NCBI GenBank assembly: GCA_024707225.1
Contig: JANQAE010000001.1
Location: 124,001-188,000, forward strand
Source: Dokdonella sp.
GTDB lineage: Bacteria > Pseudomonadota > Gammaproteobacteria > Xanthomonadales > Rhodanobacteraceae
Length of the DNA stretch: 64,000 nt
Direction: 5' to 3'
Of the stretch, positions 34,404 to 42,309 are shown one piece after another (the first letter of the stretch is position 1; each line of letters begins with the position of its first letter). The notes beneath the pieces were generated by a model. It saw only the letters and a program-made list of their open reading frames with translations, had not been told where the DNA came from and searched no databases. The position numbers and the translations under genes are program-made.

Positions 34404-35771
34404 TCAGGGGCCGCGACGACTACTCATCTTTTCCGCATCGTCGAGCCAGTTCGCGCCCTTGTTCTCGAGGAAGAACACGTAAACGAACAGCGATACCGCG
34501 ATGACCAGGGTGACGTAGATGGCGAACTCGATGACGTGACCGGTGCGCAGGGCGGCCTGGTACAGCAGCGGCGCGGTGCCGCCGAACGCGGAGTTCGCCA
34601 GCGCATAGCCGAGTCCGACGCCGAGCGCGCGGACGTGGGTCGGGAACAGCTCGGCCTTCACGACCGCGTTGATCGAGGTATAGCCGGTCAAGATCACGAA
34701 GGCGACCGCGAGCATCACGAACGCCGGCAGCCAGTGCGTCTGCTGCGGCAGCACCAGCACCATGAAGCCGGTGTAGAGCACGCCGCCGATGCCGAAGAAC
34801 ACCAGCAGACGCTTGCGGCCGATGCCGTCGGACAGCCAGCCGCCGACCGGCTGCAGCAGCATGAGGAACGTCAGTGCGATCAGGTTGATGACGACACCGG
34901 TCATCGCGTCGCCGCCGGCGAACAGGCTCTGGATCATCTTCGGGCCGATCACCGAATAGGTATAGAACGCCAGCGTGCCGCCGGCCGTGATCAGGAAGCA
35001 CAGCAGCAGCGGGCGCCACTGGTGGACGAGCAGCTCGCGCATCGAGCCCGAGGTACGGGCGCGGCCGCTGCGCGCGGCCTCGATCGCGTCGGACCCGAGC
35101 GATTCGTCCATCGTGCGCCGCATCCAGAACACGACGATCGCGGCGATGCCGCCGATCGCGAACGCGAGGCGCCAGCCCCATTGCGCGATCTGTCCGGCAT
35201 CCAGGCAGGTCAGCATGACCAGCAGCGTGGTCTGCGCGAGCACGTGGCCGCCGACCAGGGTGACGTAGTGGAACGAGGACAGGAAGCCGCGGCGGCCGGG
35301 CAGGGCGGCCTCGGACATGTAGGTGGCGCTGGCGCCGTACTCGCCGCCGGTCGCGAAGCCCTGGACGAGGCGCGCCAGCAGCAGCACGATCGGCGCCGCG
35401 ACGCCGATCGTCGCGACGGTCGGCGTGATCGCGATCGCGAACGAGCAGGTCGCCATGATCGTGACCGACACGGTCAAGGCGAGGCGCCGGCCGTGGCGAT
35501 CGGCGAAGCGGCCGAAGAACCAGGCGCCGATCGGCCGCATCAGGAACGTCATCGCGAAGATCGCCCAGATGAACAAGGTGGCGTTCTTGTCCTCGGGACT
35601 GAAGAACTGCGACTCGAAGTAGCTGGCGAACACCGAGTAGACGTAGACGTCGTACCACTCGACCAGATTGCCGGCCGATCCCTTGAGCGTGTTCGATACC
35701 GAGCGGCGCAGGCGGGCGCGTGCGTCGAGCTGGGTTCCCTCGATCGCGCTGGACGAGTCGGCGGCGCTCAT
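34404..35771 (-). CDS. MFS transporter of the metabolite:H+ symporter (MHS, KgtP-like) family
   Basis: 455 residues with about 12 hydrophobic segments. Signatures: SAGNLVEWYDVYVYSVFASY (MHS N-terminal motif), GAWFFGRFADRHGRR (loop 2-3), LVQGFATGGEYGASATYMSE and the C-terminal repeat GWLSDGIGRKRLL. The family imports carboxylates such as alpha-ketoglutarate, citrate or proline/betaine with protons; the substrate cannot be decided. The start MSAADSSSAIEG gives a normal N-terminus. It is last in a minus-strand series after the SPFH, zinc-ribbon and small membrane protein genes. Confidence 0.9.
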   Translation of the reverse strand: MSAADSSSAIEGTQLDARARLRRSVSNTLKGSAGNLVEWYDVYVYSVFASYFESQFFSPEDKNATLFIWAIFAMTFLMRPIGAWFFGRFADRHGRRLALTVSVTIMATCSFAIAITPTVATIGVAAPIVLLLARLVQGFATGGEYGASATYMSEAALPGRRGFLSSFHYVTLVGGHVLAQTTLLVMLTCLDAGQIAQWGWRLAFAIGGIAAIVVFWMRRTMDESLGSDAIEAARSGRARTSGSMRELLVHQWRPLLLCFLITAGGTLAFYTYSVIGPKMIQSLFAGGDAMTGVVINLIALTFLMLLQPVGGWLSDGIGRKRLLVFFGIGGVLYTGFMVLVLPQQTHWLPAFVMLAVAFVILTGYTSINAVVKAELFPTHVRALGVGLGYALANSAFGGTAPLLYQAALRTGHVIEFAIYVTLVIAVSLFVYVFFLENKGANWLDDAEKMSSRRGP

Positions 35772-35943
35772 GCGCAAGCCCGGTGGCAGACGTGATCGCG
35801 TGGGCGTCCGGCGGTCATGACAGGACCGATCCGGCAGGCCACGGTCGGATTCGACACCGATGCAGCGGTTCGCATGTCGTGTCCGCGAAGCGAACTGCGC
35901 ATTCGATTCACAGCATCTTCGAGGGTCGGTCCCATCGGGTCGC

Positions 35944-36203
35944 TCACCCGGAATCGCTCCGCACCTGCTGCACGCGCGTCCGATACGCCCCCCGTTCTCG
36001 CCGCTGATGCGCGAGGCGCGCGTGCCCTTGATCTCGTCGACCTTGCGGTCCGAGCCGGTCACCGGTTGCGCCTCGACGGTGGTTTCGCGCTCGAACGCGT
36101 GCGACTTGTCGGTGTTGCGGTAGTAGCGGTACAGCGCCCAGTACAGCGCGGTCGCGCCGGTGGGGCCGAGGGCCAGCAGCCAGAGTCCGCCTTCGTCGCT
36201 CAT
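35944..36203 (-). CDS. Small single-helix membrane protein, frame disturbed near its end
   Basis: It starts MSDEGGLWLLALGPTGATALYWALYRY, a transmembrane helix, then a cytoplasmic tail (HAFERETTVEAQPV, DRKVDEIKGTRASRIS). Its ATG overlaps the zinc-ribbon stop (ATGA). After GEN comes a run of six C on the plus strand (35988-35993). As written, the frame stays open into the transporter start, whereas four C would give AYRTRVQQVRSDSG and a stop at 35944, which looks like a natural end. The true product is probably about 85 residues. Function is unknown; it travels with SPFH and zinc-ribbon genes. Confidence 0.6.
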
Positions 36204-37510
36204 GATGAGGCCGCCAGTATCCAGAGCACGATGCCTTCGATGAAGGTGCCGACCGTCAGCGCCGCCGCCAGCAGCTTCCATTGCTGCACCGGCACGCTGC
36301 CCATCGTCTCGCCGGTGCGCCCGTTGACGGCGATGTAGTGCAGCAGCCCGCCGTTGCGGCCGGGCTGGTGGTACGAATAGAGCCAGACCGGCAGGTACAT
36401 CGACACCCAGCGCGTGCCGTGCACCTGGAGCTGCTCCTGCTCCCAGCGCACGCCGCGGTCGTAGCGGCCGGTCGAGGATTCGACCTGGGCGCGTGCGATC
36501 GACAGCAGCTGGTCTTCCAGGCGCGGCCGCAGATGTTCGACGTCGCGGTTGCGCTTCTCGGACGTGAAGCCGACCAGATACGAGGCGTTCCACTTCACGG
36601 CGTTCTTGGTGTCGAACGGCAGGATCGTGTTGATGATGTTGTTGGTGTTGACGCGCGTGTCGAGGTTGCCGCGATCGGTCGAGGACTCGAGCGGGAGGTC
36701 GTCGACCGTGAAGTCGACGTGACGCTCGATCTGGTAGATGTCGGCGTCGTAGTAGGTCTTCTTGTCGTTGCCGCTGCCGCGCGTGTATTCGCGCGTCTTG
36801 ATCTCGCCCTTGCCGGCGACGTCGGCGCTCGCATTGCCGTCGACGATCATGTACGGCAGGTAGACGCCGACGACGTTCTCGGGCGTGAACTGCTCCTTGA
36901 ACGCCTTCAGCGCGAACATGCGCCGCTTGTCGACGAACTGGCGGATCCGCGCGACGGCGTCGTCCTTCCTGATGTGGAACGGCAGCACCGCGTCGGGCAC
37001 GGCACCGTTGGCGATCTGCTCGTTGACGCCGAACACGTGCCGGCACCAGTGGCAGCGCGCGGTCATCGTGCTTTCGGTGTTGACCGTGACCTCGGCGCCG
37101 CAGGCGGTGCACTTGAAGCTCATCAGGCTGGCGGCATCGGCCGCGATGTCGCGCGCGCCGGACGCGATGACCGTGCCGCGCAGGTCGCGCAGACCTTCGC
37201 CGAGGCCGAACGCCTCCTCGACGCGCGCGCCGTCCCACTCGTTGCGGCAGTACAGGCAGACCAGCAGGTCGGTGCCGGGCTTGTGACGGATCTCGGTGCT
37301 GCCGCACTTCGGGCAGCGGTTGATGCCGTCCTTGAGCTCGGCCGAGGCGGTGTCGATCGCGGCCGGATCGGGCGCCTCGAGCTCGTCGCGGATCGGTTTG
37401 GGCAGCGTCGCGGGGTCGATCGGCTGGCTGCCGGGCAGCGGCGGTACGTCCTGCGGCGAACCGGGGCCGCTCACCGGCGGAGCCGGCGGCGGCGTCTTGG
37501 GATCGGACAT
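36200..37510 (-). CDS. Zinc-ribbon (TFIIB-like) membrane-associated protein
   Basis: 436 residues. A Pro-rich N-terminus is followed by two zinc ribbons: CPKCGSTEIRHKPG...CLYC and CTACGAEVTVNTES...CHWC. A large middle domain has VLPFHIRKDDAVARIRQFVD, EQFTPENVVGVYLPYMIVDG and YDADIYQIERHVDFTVDDLP. The C-terminus ends in a hydrophobic helix (LLAAALTVGTFIEGIVLWIL). The design matches Bacillus YdjN/TerY-like proteins encoded beside SPFH proteins. It probably works with the neighbouring SPFH protein at the membrane. It is linked to that gene by 22 bases and to the next by a 4-base overlap. Confidence 0.8.
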   Translation of the reverse strand: MSDPKTPPPAPPVSGPGSPQDVPPLPGSQPIDPATLPKPIRDELEAPDPAAIDTASAELKDGINRCPKCGSTEIRHKPGTDLLVCLYCRNEWDGARVEEAFGLGEGLRDLRGTVIASGARDIAADAASLMSFKCTACGAEVTVNTESTMTARCHWCRHVFGVNEQIANGAVPDAVLPFHIRKDDAVARIRQFVDKRRMFALKAFKEQFTPENVVGVYLPYMIVDGNASADVAGKGEIKTREYTRGSGNDKKTYYDADIYQIERHVDFTVDDLPLESSTDRGNLDTRVNTNNIINTILPFDTKNAVKWNASYLVGFTSEKRNRDVEHLRPRLEDQLLSIARAQVESSTGRYDRGVRWEQEQLQVHGTRWVSMYLPVWLYSYHQPGRNGGLLHYIAVNGRTGETMGSVPVQQWKLLAAALTVGTFIEGIVLWILAASS

Positions 37511-37532
37511 GGTCGCGGTGTGTCCGGTGGCG

Positions 37533-38675
37533 TCAGAGACCCAGCGCCTTGGCCTTCAGCGCGTCGTAGTCGGCCTGCGTGATCAGGCCGAGGTCGAGCA
37601 TCTCCTTGGCCTTCTTGAGCCGGCCGACCGGATCGTCGGCGGCCGGCGCGGCCGGCTGCTGCAGATTGCCGATGCCGCCGAGCATGCCGGAGGCCATGCC
37701 GACGCCGACCAGGCCGGCCGCGCCGCCGTTCTCGCCGGCGGACTGGATGCCCTGGGCGACGCTGGCCTGCAGGTTCGAGTTGCCGCGCGAACCGGACAGC
37801 GCGTCGGCGCGCTGCACGGTCTTGAGCAGCTCGCGCGTGTTCGCGTCGTACTCGATCGAGACGATCGCGGTCTTGACGATCGCCAGACCGCGGTCGGACT
37901 TCCACTGGTAGGCCTGCTCGACCGCGTCGGACAGGCTCCGCGCGAAGCCGAGCGAGTCCTGCTGCAGCTTGGTGATGCGATTGCCCTTGCCGGGATCGTT
38001 GCTGTACAGGCTGAAGGCCGGTGCGAGCGAGCTGACGACCTCGTTGAACAACTGGCTGGCCGCGGCGTTGTCGAGATCGGTGAAGTCGAAGACCTGGCCG
38101 GTCTGCAGGTAGGCGGCCGGCACGTAGTTCTTCACGAACAGGATCGGGTCGACGATCTTCAGCGTGTAGGAGCCGCGCGTGACCGCGCCGACCTGCGTAT
38201 TGAGGAAGCCGTCGTCCCAGTAGATCTCCGACTGGGTGCCGAAGCGGTTGTCCGGCAGCTCTTTCAACGAGACGAAGAACGCCGCCTGCTGCGAGCCGGG
38301 CTGGCCGCCGAACTTGAAGCGCTCCCAGCTCTGCCAGATCAGCGGGCTGACGATGCCGTCGCCGGCGAAGATCGACTTCGAGTTGATGTCGTCCGAGCGC
38401 CATTCGTAGCCGCCCGGCTCGGCGACGAAGCCGGTCAGCGCGCCGTCCTGCATCAGCAGCAGACCGTAGCCTTCGGGCACGACGATCTTCGAGCCGTTGG
38501 TGATGATGTTCGAGGAACCCTTGGTGTTCGAGCCGCGGCCGGCATTGGTGCCCTGCGGCACGGCCGCGAACAGCGCCGCGGTCGCCGGCAGGCCGGCCGG
38601 CACCGTGTAGAAGTCCTTCCACTGGTCGGCCAGCGTGCCGCCGATCGCCCCTACCGCTGCCTGTATCAGACCCAT
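37533..38675 (-). CDS. SPFH domain protein with C-terminal SHOCT motif (YdjI-like)
   Basis: 380 residues. The N-terminal region (MGLIQAAVGAIGGTLADQWK) precedes an SPFH/band-7-like domain (PEGYGLLLMQDGALTGFVAE; FNEVVSSLAPAFSLY). A Gly/Ala-rich linker with GLVGVGMASGMLGGIGNLQ follows, and the SHOCT tail is DPVGRLKKAKEMLDLGLITQ then DYDALKAKAL. YdjI-type proteins organise membrane microdomains or phage-shock-like responses. The start is set by AGGAG and family similarity. First gene of the SPFH, zinc ribbon, small membrane protein, transporter series. Confidence 0.85.
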   Translation of the reverse strand: MGLIQAAVGAIGGTLADQWKDFYTVPAGLPATAALFAAVPQGTNAGRGSNTKGSSNIITNGSKIVVPEGYGLLLMQDGALTGFVAEPGGYEWRSDDINSKSIFAGDGIVSPLIWQSWERFKFGGQPGSQQAAFFVSLKELPDNRFGTQSEIYWDDGFLNTQVGAVTRGSYTLKIVDPILFVKNYVPAAYLQTGQVFDFTDLDNAAASQLFNEVVSSLAPAFSLYSNDPGKGNRITKLQQDSLGFARSLSDAVEQAYQWKSDRGLAIVKTAIVSIEYDANTRELLKTVQRADALSGSRGNSNLQASVAQGIQSAGENGGAAGLVGVGMASGMLGGIGNLQQPAAPAADDPVGRLKKAKEMLDLGLITQADYDALKAKALGL

Positions 38676-39143
38676 GACGACTCCTGCGTATTCGTGGCCG
38701 GGTACGGTCCCGCCATGCCGGCGCACTATACCGTCGCCGGCGTTCGGCGCGGACGAGCCCACGCGAAAACTTCGGTAGCGGCGGCGCGCCTAGGCGGCCG
38801 GGCCGGAACGAGCCGGCAGGTGCGAACGCGACGGCGTCCGGCCGGCCGCGGCACCGGGCTGCCGCATCACGCTGGCCGGCCGGCGACGTTCTCCGGCGCG
38901 ATCGCCGAGGTGCGTCGGCGGTCGCGGCCCGTGCCGCGCTTTCCATGCGTTTCAACGACTTGACGCAGGGCCGGCGCCGGTGGAGCCGCGATCGGCGGCA
39001 GCCGCCGGCGGCAGCGTGCCGGTCGTCGAAACGATCGTGTCACCGTTTGCCCAGAGCTTCGCGTATCGATCAGGAGCACGGCTTCTCGACCGGCGGCCGC
39101 TGCCACGAAAACGACGATGAGCCGGATCCACCGGGAGGGCACG
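38676..39143. other. Gene-free divergent region
   Basis: 470 bases between the divergent SPFH gene and the secreted-protein gene at 39144. It is very GC-rich with many CCGG tracts. I see no gene; promoters for both sides should lie here. Confidence 0.4.
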
Positions 39144-41548
39144 ATGCAAACGATACGAATCACAGCCGGCGGCCGCGTCACGGGCGCGCTGATCGCGACA
39201 CTCGCGGCGACGGCCGCCACACCGGGCGCGCACGCCGCCGGCGCGGTGCCCGCGGGGGCGCGACCGCGCTGACCGCGGTGGTCGGCCGCGTGACCGATCC
39301 GGCCGATCTGTTCACGCCGTGCCTGCAGGGCTCGACCAGCGTCGACCTGACGCCCGGCGACCAGGCCGTGCTCTGCGCGTTCATGCACAACGGCAGCAGC
39401 GAGGACCTCTACTTCCACGAGTTCAGCGACGCCTCGCTCGGCCTGGTCGCGCCGATGAGCTCGTTCTTCGTGCCGGCCGGCTGGGATTTCCCGCTGCCGC
39501 TGATCGTGCCGTTCACGGTCGGCACGCAGTCGCAGACGCGCCGGCTGACCTGGCGCGCCGAGCACGCGCGCAGCACGTTCGACTGGACCGTGCAGGATGC
39601 ATCCGGGCCGGCCGACCGGATCTTCGCCGACGGCATGGAAGCGGGCGCGCCGCCGGCGCAGTTCGTCGACATCTCGGCGATCGGTACCGACCTGGGCGCG
39701 TTGCAGGTCGGCACCTACGTGCCGATGCCGTTCGCGTTCCGCTTCTCCGACGATCTGTACGACGGCCTCGTCACGACCGCCTGCATCACGGCCAAGGGCG
39801 CGATCAGCTTCAACCAGGACACCTGCTTCATGGACGGCTTCAACGATCCGCTGGCGACCTCGACGGTGGCCGCGTATCCGCCGTTCGTCGCGCCGTACTG
39901 GGACGCGTTGTATGCGGCGGACGGCATCGGTCGTGTGCTCTACGCGACGCTCGGCCAGGCGCCGGCCCGCAAGTTCGTCGTGCAGTGGCACCGCATGGGA
40001 CACGAGGGCGTGCTCGATCCGAGCGGCAACGAGCTGACGTTCCAGGCGGTGTTCCGCGAGCGCGACGGCGCGATCGAATTCAACTACCGCACCACCTCGT
40101 TCGGCGCCGGCAATGCCGCGATCGATCGCGGCGCCTCGGCGACGATCGGCCTGCAGTTCGACCGGTTCCGCGCCAGCCAGTTCTCGTACGCGACGCCGTC
40201 GCTGCACGACGGCCTGTCGATCGTGTGGACGCCGCAGTTCAGCACGCTGTTCACGGCCACGGCGCCGCCGGTGACGATCAACGTCGGCCGTCCGGCGATC
40301 TCGACGCTGCCGTCGGCCGCGCAGGGTCTGGCCGCGACGCTGCCGTCCGGCAGCGCCGGCAGCGTGCCGCTGCAGATCATCAATCGCGGCAACCGCACGC
40401 TGGAATGGCGGCTCGGCGAAGCGGCCGCGAGCGCGCACATGCCGGCGGTGCCGGCACCGACCGCGCTGGCGGCCGGCGACGCGCCGATCCGGCGCATGAG
40501 CCGCCGCCGCGACCGGCAGGCGACGGAGGGCGGTTCGGATACGGTGCCGGGCGTCGCGATCGCGCTGGTCGACAACGGCGACGGCACGCGCAATCGGCGC
40601 ATCGGCAGCTTCGATCCGGCGCATCCGGGCGGCGGCGTGTCGGCTTTCCTCGACATGCCGGTCACGTCCTCCTCCACGTACGTCAGCGCCGACTTCCCGT
40701 CGAACGACTTCGGCACGTTGCGTACGTTCTCCGGCACGTTCCACTGGTTCGATCTGCTCAGCGGCGCCGAGACCACCAATACCTACACACCGGTGCTGCA
40801 CAACGTGCCGCCGGGTCTGCTGCCGCGCAGCTCGATGCGGGCGCTGCAGTGGGATCCGGTGACGCAGCGCAGCTTCCTGAGCGCCTCGACCTTGTCGGCC
40901 GACGGCACGCGCTGCGGCGGCACGCTGTTCAGCATGGAATTCTCCAATCCGCTGGCGCCGACCGGCGTCTACGTCGGCACCTCGGATACCGGCACCGACT
41001 GCATCGGCAACATCGCGATCGACCGCAACGGCCTGATGTACGCCATCGGCCTGCCCGACGGCATGCTCTACGCGATCGACAAGACCACTGCGCAGGCGCT
41101 GCCGATCGCCGCGATCGACGTCGACATCGACGCGTACTGGCCCGGTGCCGATCTGGTCTTCGACCAGGCCAGCGGCGGGCTCTATCTGGCCGCCTTCTAT
41201 CTGGTCAACAACGAGGCATCGCCGATGCATCTCTACCGTGTCGACCCGATCGACGGCACGACGACGCCGCTCGGCATCGCGCCGGCCGGCACGTTCATCG
41301 AGACCTTCGCGATCGCCGCGCGCGACGGCAACCGCTGCGCGACGCCGGCCAGCGTGCCGTGGCTGTCGTACGCCGTGCCGAGCGGCAGCACCGCGCCGGA
41401 TCCGGAGGGCGACGACCCGAGCACGGTCCAGGTGCTGATCGACGCCGCCGGACTGGCGCCGGGCGCCTACCAGGCGACGCTGTGCATCGCCAACAACGAT
41501 CCGACCTCGCGTCGGATGGCCGTGCCGGTGGCGCTGACGGTCCAGTGA
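39144..41548 (+). CDS. Large secreted protein, signal peptide separated by a frameshift
   Basis: ATG at 39144 with GGGAGGG upstream encodes a signal peptide (MQTIRITAGGRVTGALIATL ... AHA), but this frame stops at 39270. After G5 at 39254-39258 the next frame carries the whole remaining protein to 41548; a sixth G would join them into about 802 residues. The mature protein has an early beta-rich domain (TPCLQGSTSVDLTPGDQAVL), a 'DRIFADGMEAG' segment, a nidogen-like stretch (FNQDTCFMDGFNDP; VAPYWDALY), a beta-propeller-like part (GNIAIDRNGLMYAIGLPDGM) and a closing beta domain (LAPGAYQATLCIANNDP). Probably exported; function unknown. Confidence 0.75.
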
Positions 41549-41721
41549 ATCGGTTCGCGGGCGGCCGTCTCGACCGCGCATCCGGCCGGGCACGCAGCAA
41601 CGGGCGGCGGCGTGCCGCCGCCCGTCTCGCCGTGAGTGCTGCGCTTGCGATCCCGATCGGCGCGGCACCGCCGCGCACGGGTGGCATACTGCGTCCCGCC
41701 GAGGCCGGCGATTGGGACGCC

Positions 41722-42309
41722 ATGTCCGCTCACGAGGTCGATCCTGCTGTTGCGCGTGCGATGGACGATCTGCTCGCGCGGGCGCGCGACGGAGATCCGT
41801 CCGCGCTCGACGAGCTGCTGCCGCTGGTCTATGCCGATCTGCGCGGCATGGCCGCGCGGATCATGGGGCGCTGGCGCGGACAGGACACGCTGCAGCCCAC
41901 GGCCCTGGTCCACGACGTCTTCCTGCGCCTGGTCGAGGCCAGGGAGCCGGTTCGCCTGGACGATGCGGCGCATTTCTTCGGCCTGGCCTCGCGCATCATG
42001 CGCCAGCTGCTGGTCGACCGCGCGCGCCGCAGCGGCACCGACAAGCGCGGCGTCGGCTGGACCCGCGTCGATTTCGAGGAGGCGCTCAACTGCCCGGAGC
42101 TGTCCTCGAGTGAGACGACGCTGACCGTCGACGCGGCGCTGGACGCGCTGGCCGAGGTCGACACGCGCCTGGCCGCGATCGTCGAGCTGCGCTTCTTCGC
42201 CGGGCTCAGCGTGCCGGCGGTGGCCTCGATCCTCCAGCTCGACAAGCGCACGGTCTACCGCGACTGGGCGCTGGCCAAGATCTGGCTGCGCGAACGGCTC
42301 GAGCCGTGA
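41722..42309 (+). CDS. ECF-type sigma factor (TIGR02999-like) linked to a Ser/Thr kinase
   Basis: 195 residues. Region 2 has YADLRGMAARIMGRWRGQDT and LVHDVFLRLVEA; region 4 has LAEVDTRLAAIVELRFFAGL and VASILQLDKRTVYRDWALAK. This type (ECF factors encoded next to protein kinases) lacks a classical anti-sigma gene and is thought to be controlled by the partner kinase. The gene overlaps the kinase start by four bases (GTGA). The start at MSAHEVDPAV fits the family; a longer in-frame reading runs back through the secreted-protein gene and is not credible. Confidence 0.9.
   Translation: MSAHEVDPAVARAMDDLLARARDGDPSALDELLPLVYADLRGMAARIMGRWRGQDTLQPTALVHDVFLRLVEAREPVRLDDAAHFFGLASRIMRQLLVDRARRSGTDKRGVGWTRVDFEEALNCPELSSSETTLTVDAALDALAEVDTRLAAIVELRFFAGLSVPAVASILQLDKRTVYRDWALAKIWLRERLEP

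Noticed and set aside
39319..42309. A 996-codon plus-strand reading ending in the sigma factor
   Set aside because: Only the last 195 codons, from 41722, have sigma-factor features; the rest is an alternative frame of the secreted protein gene.
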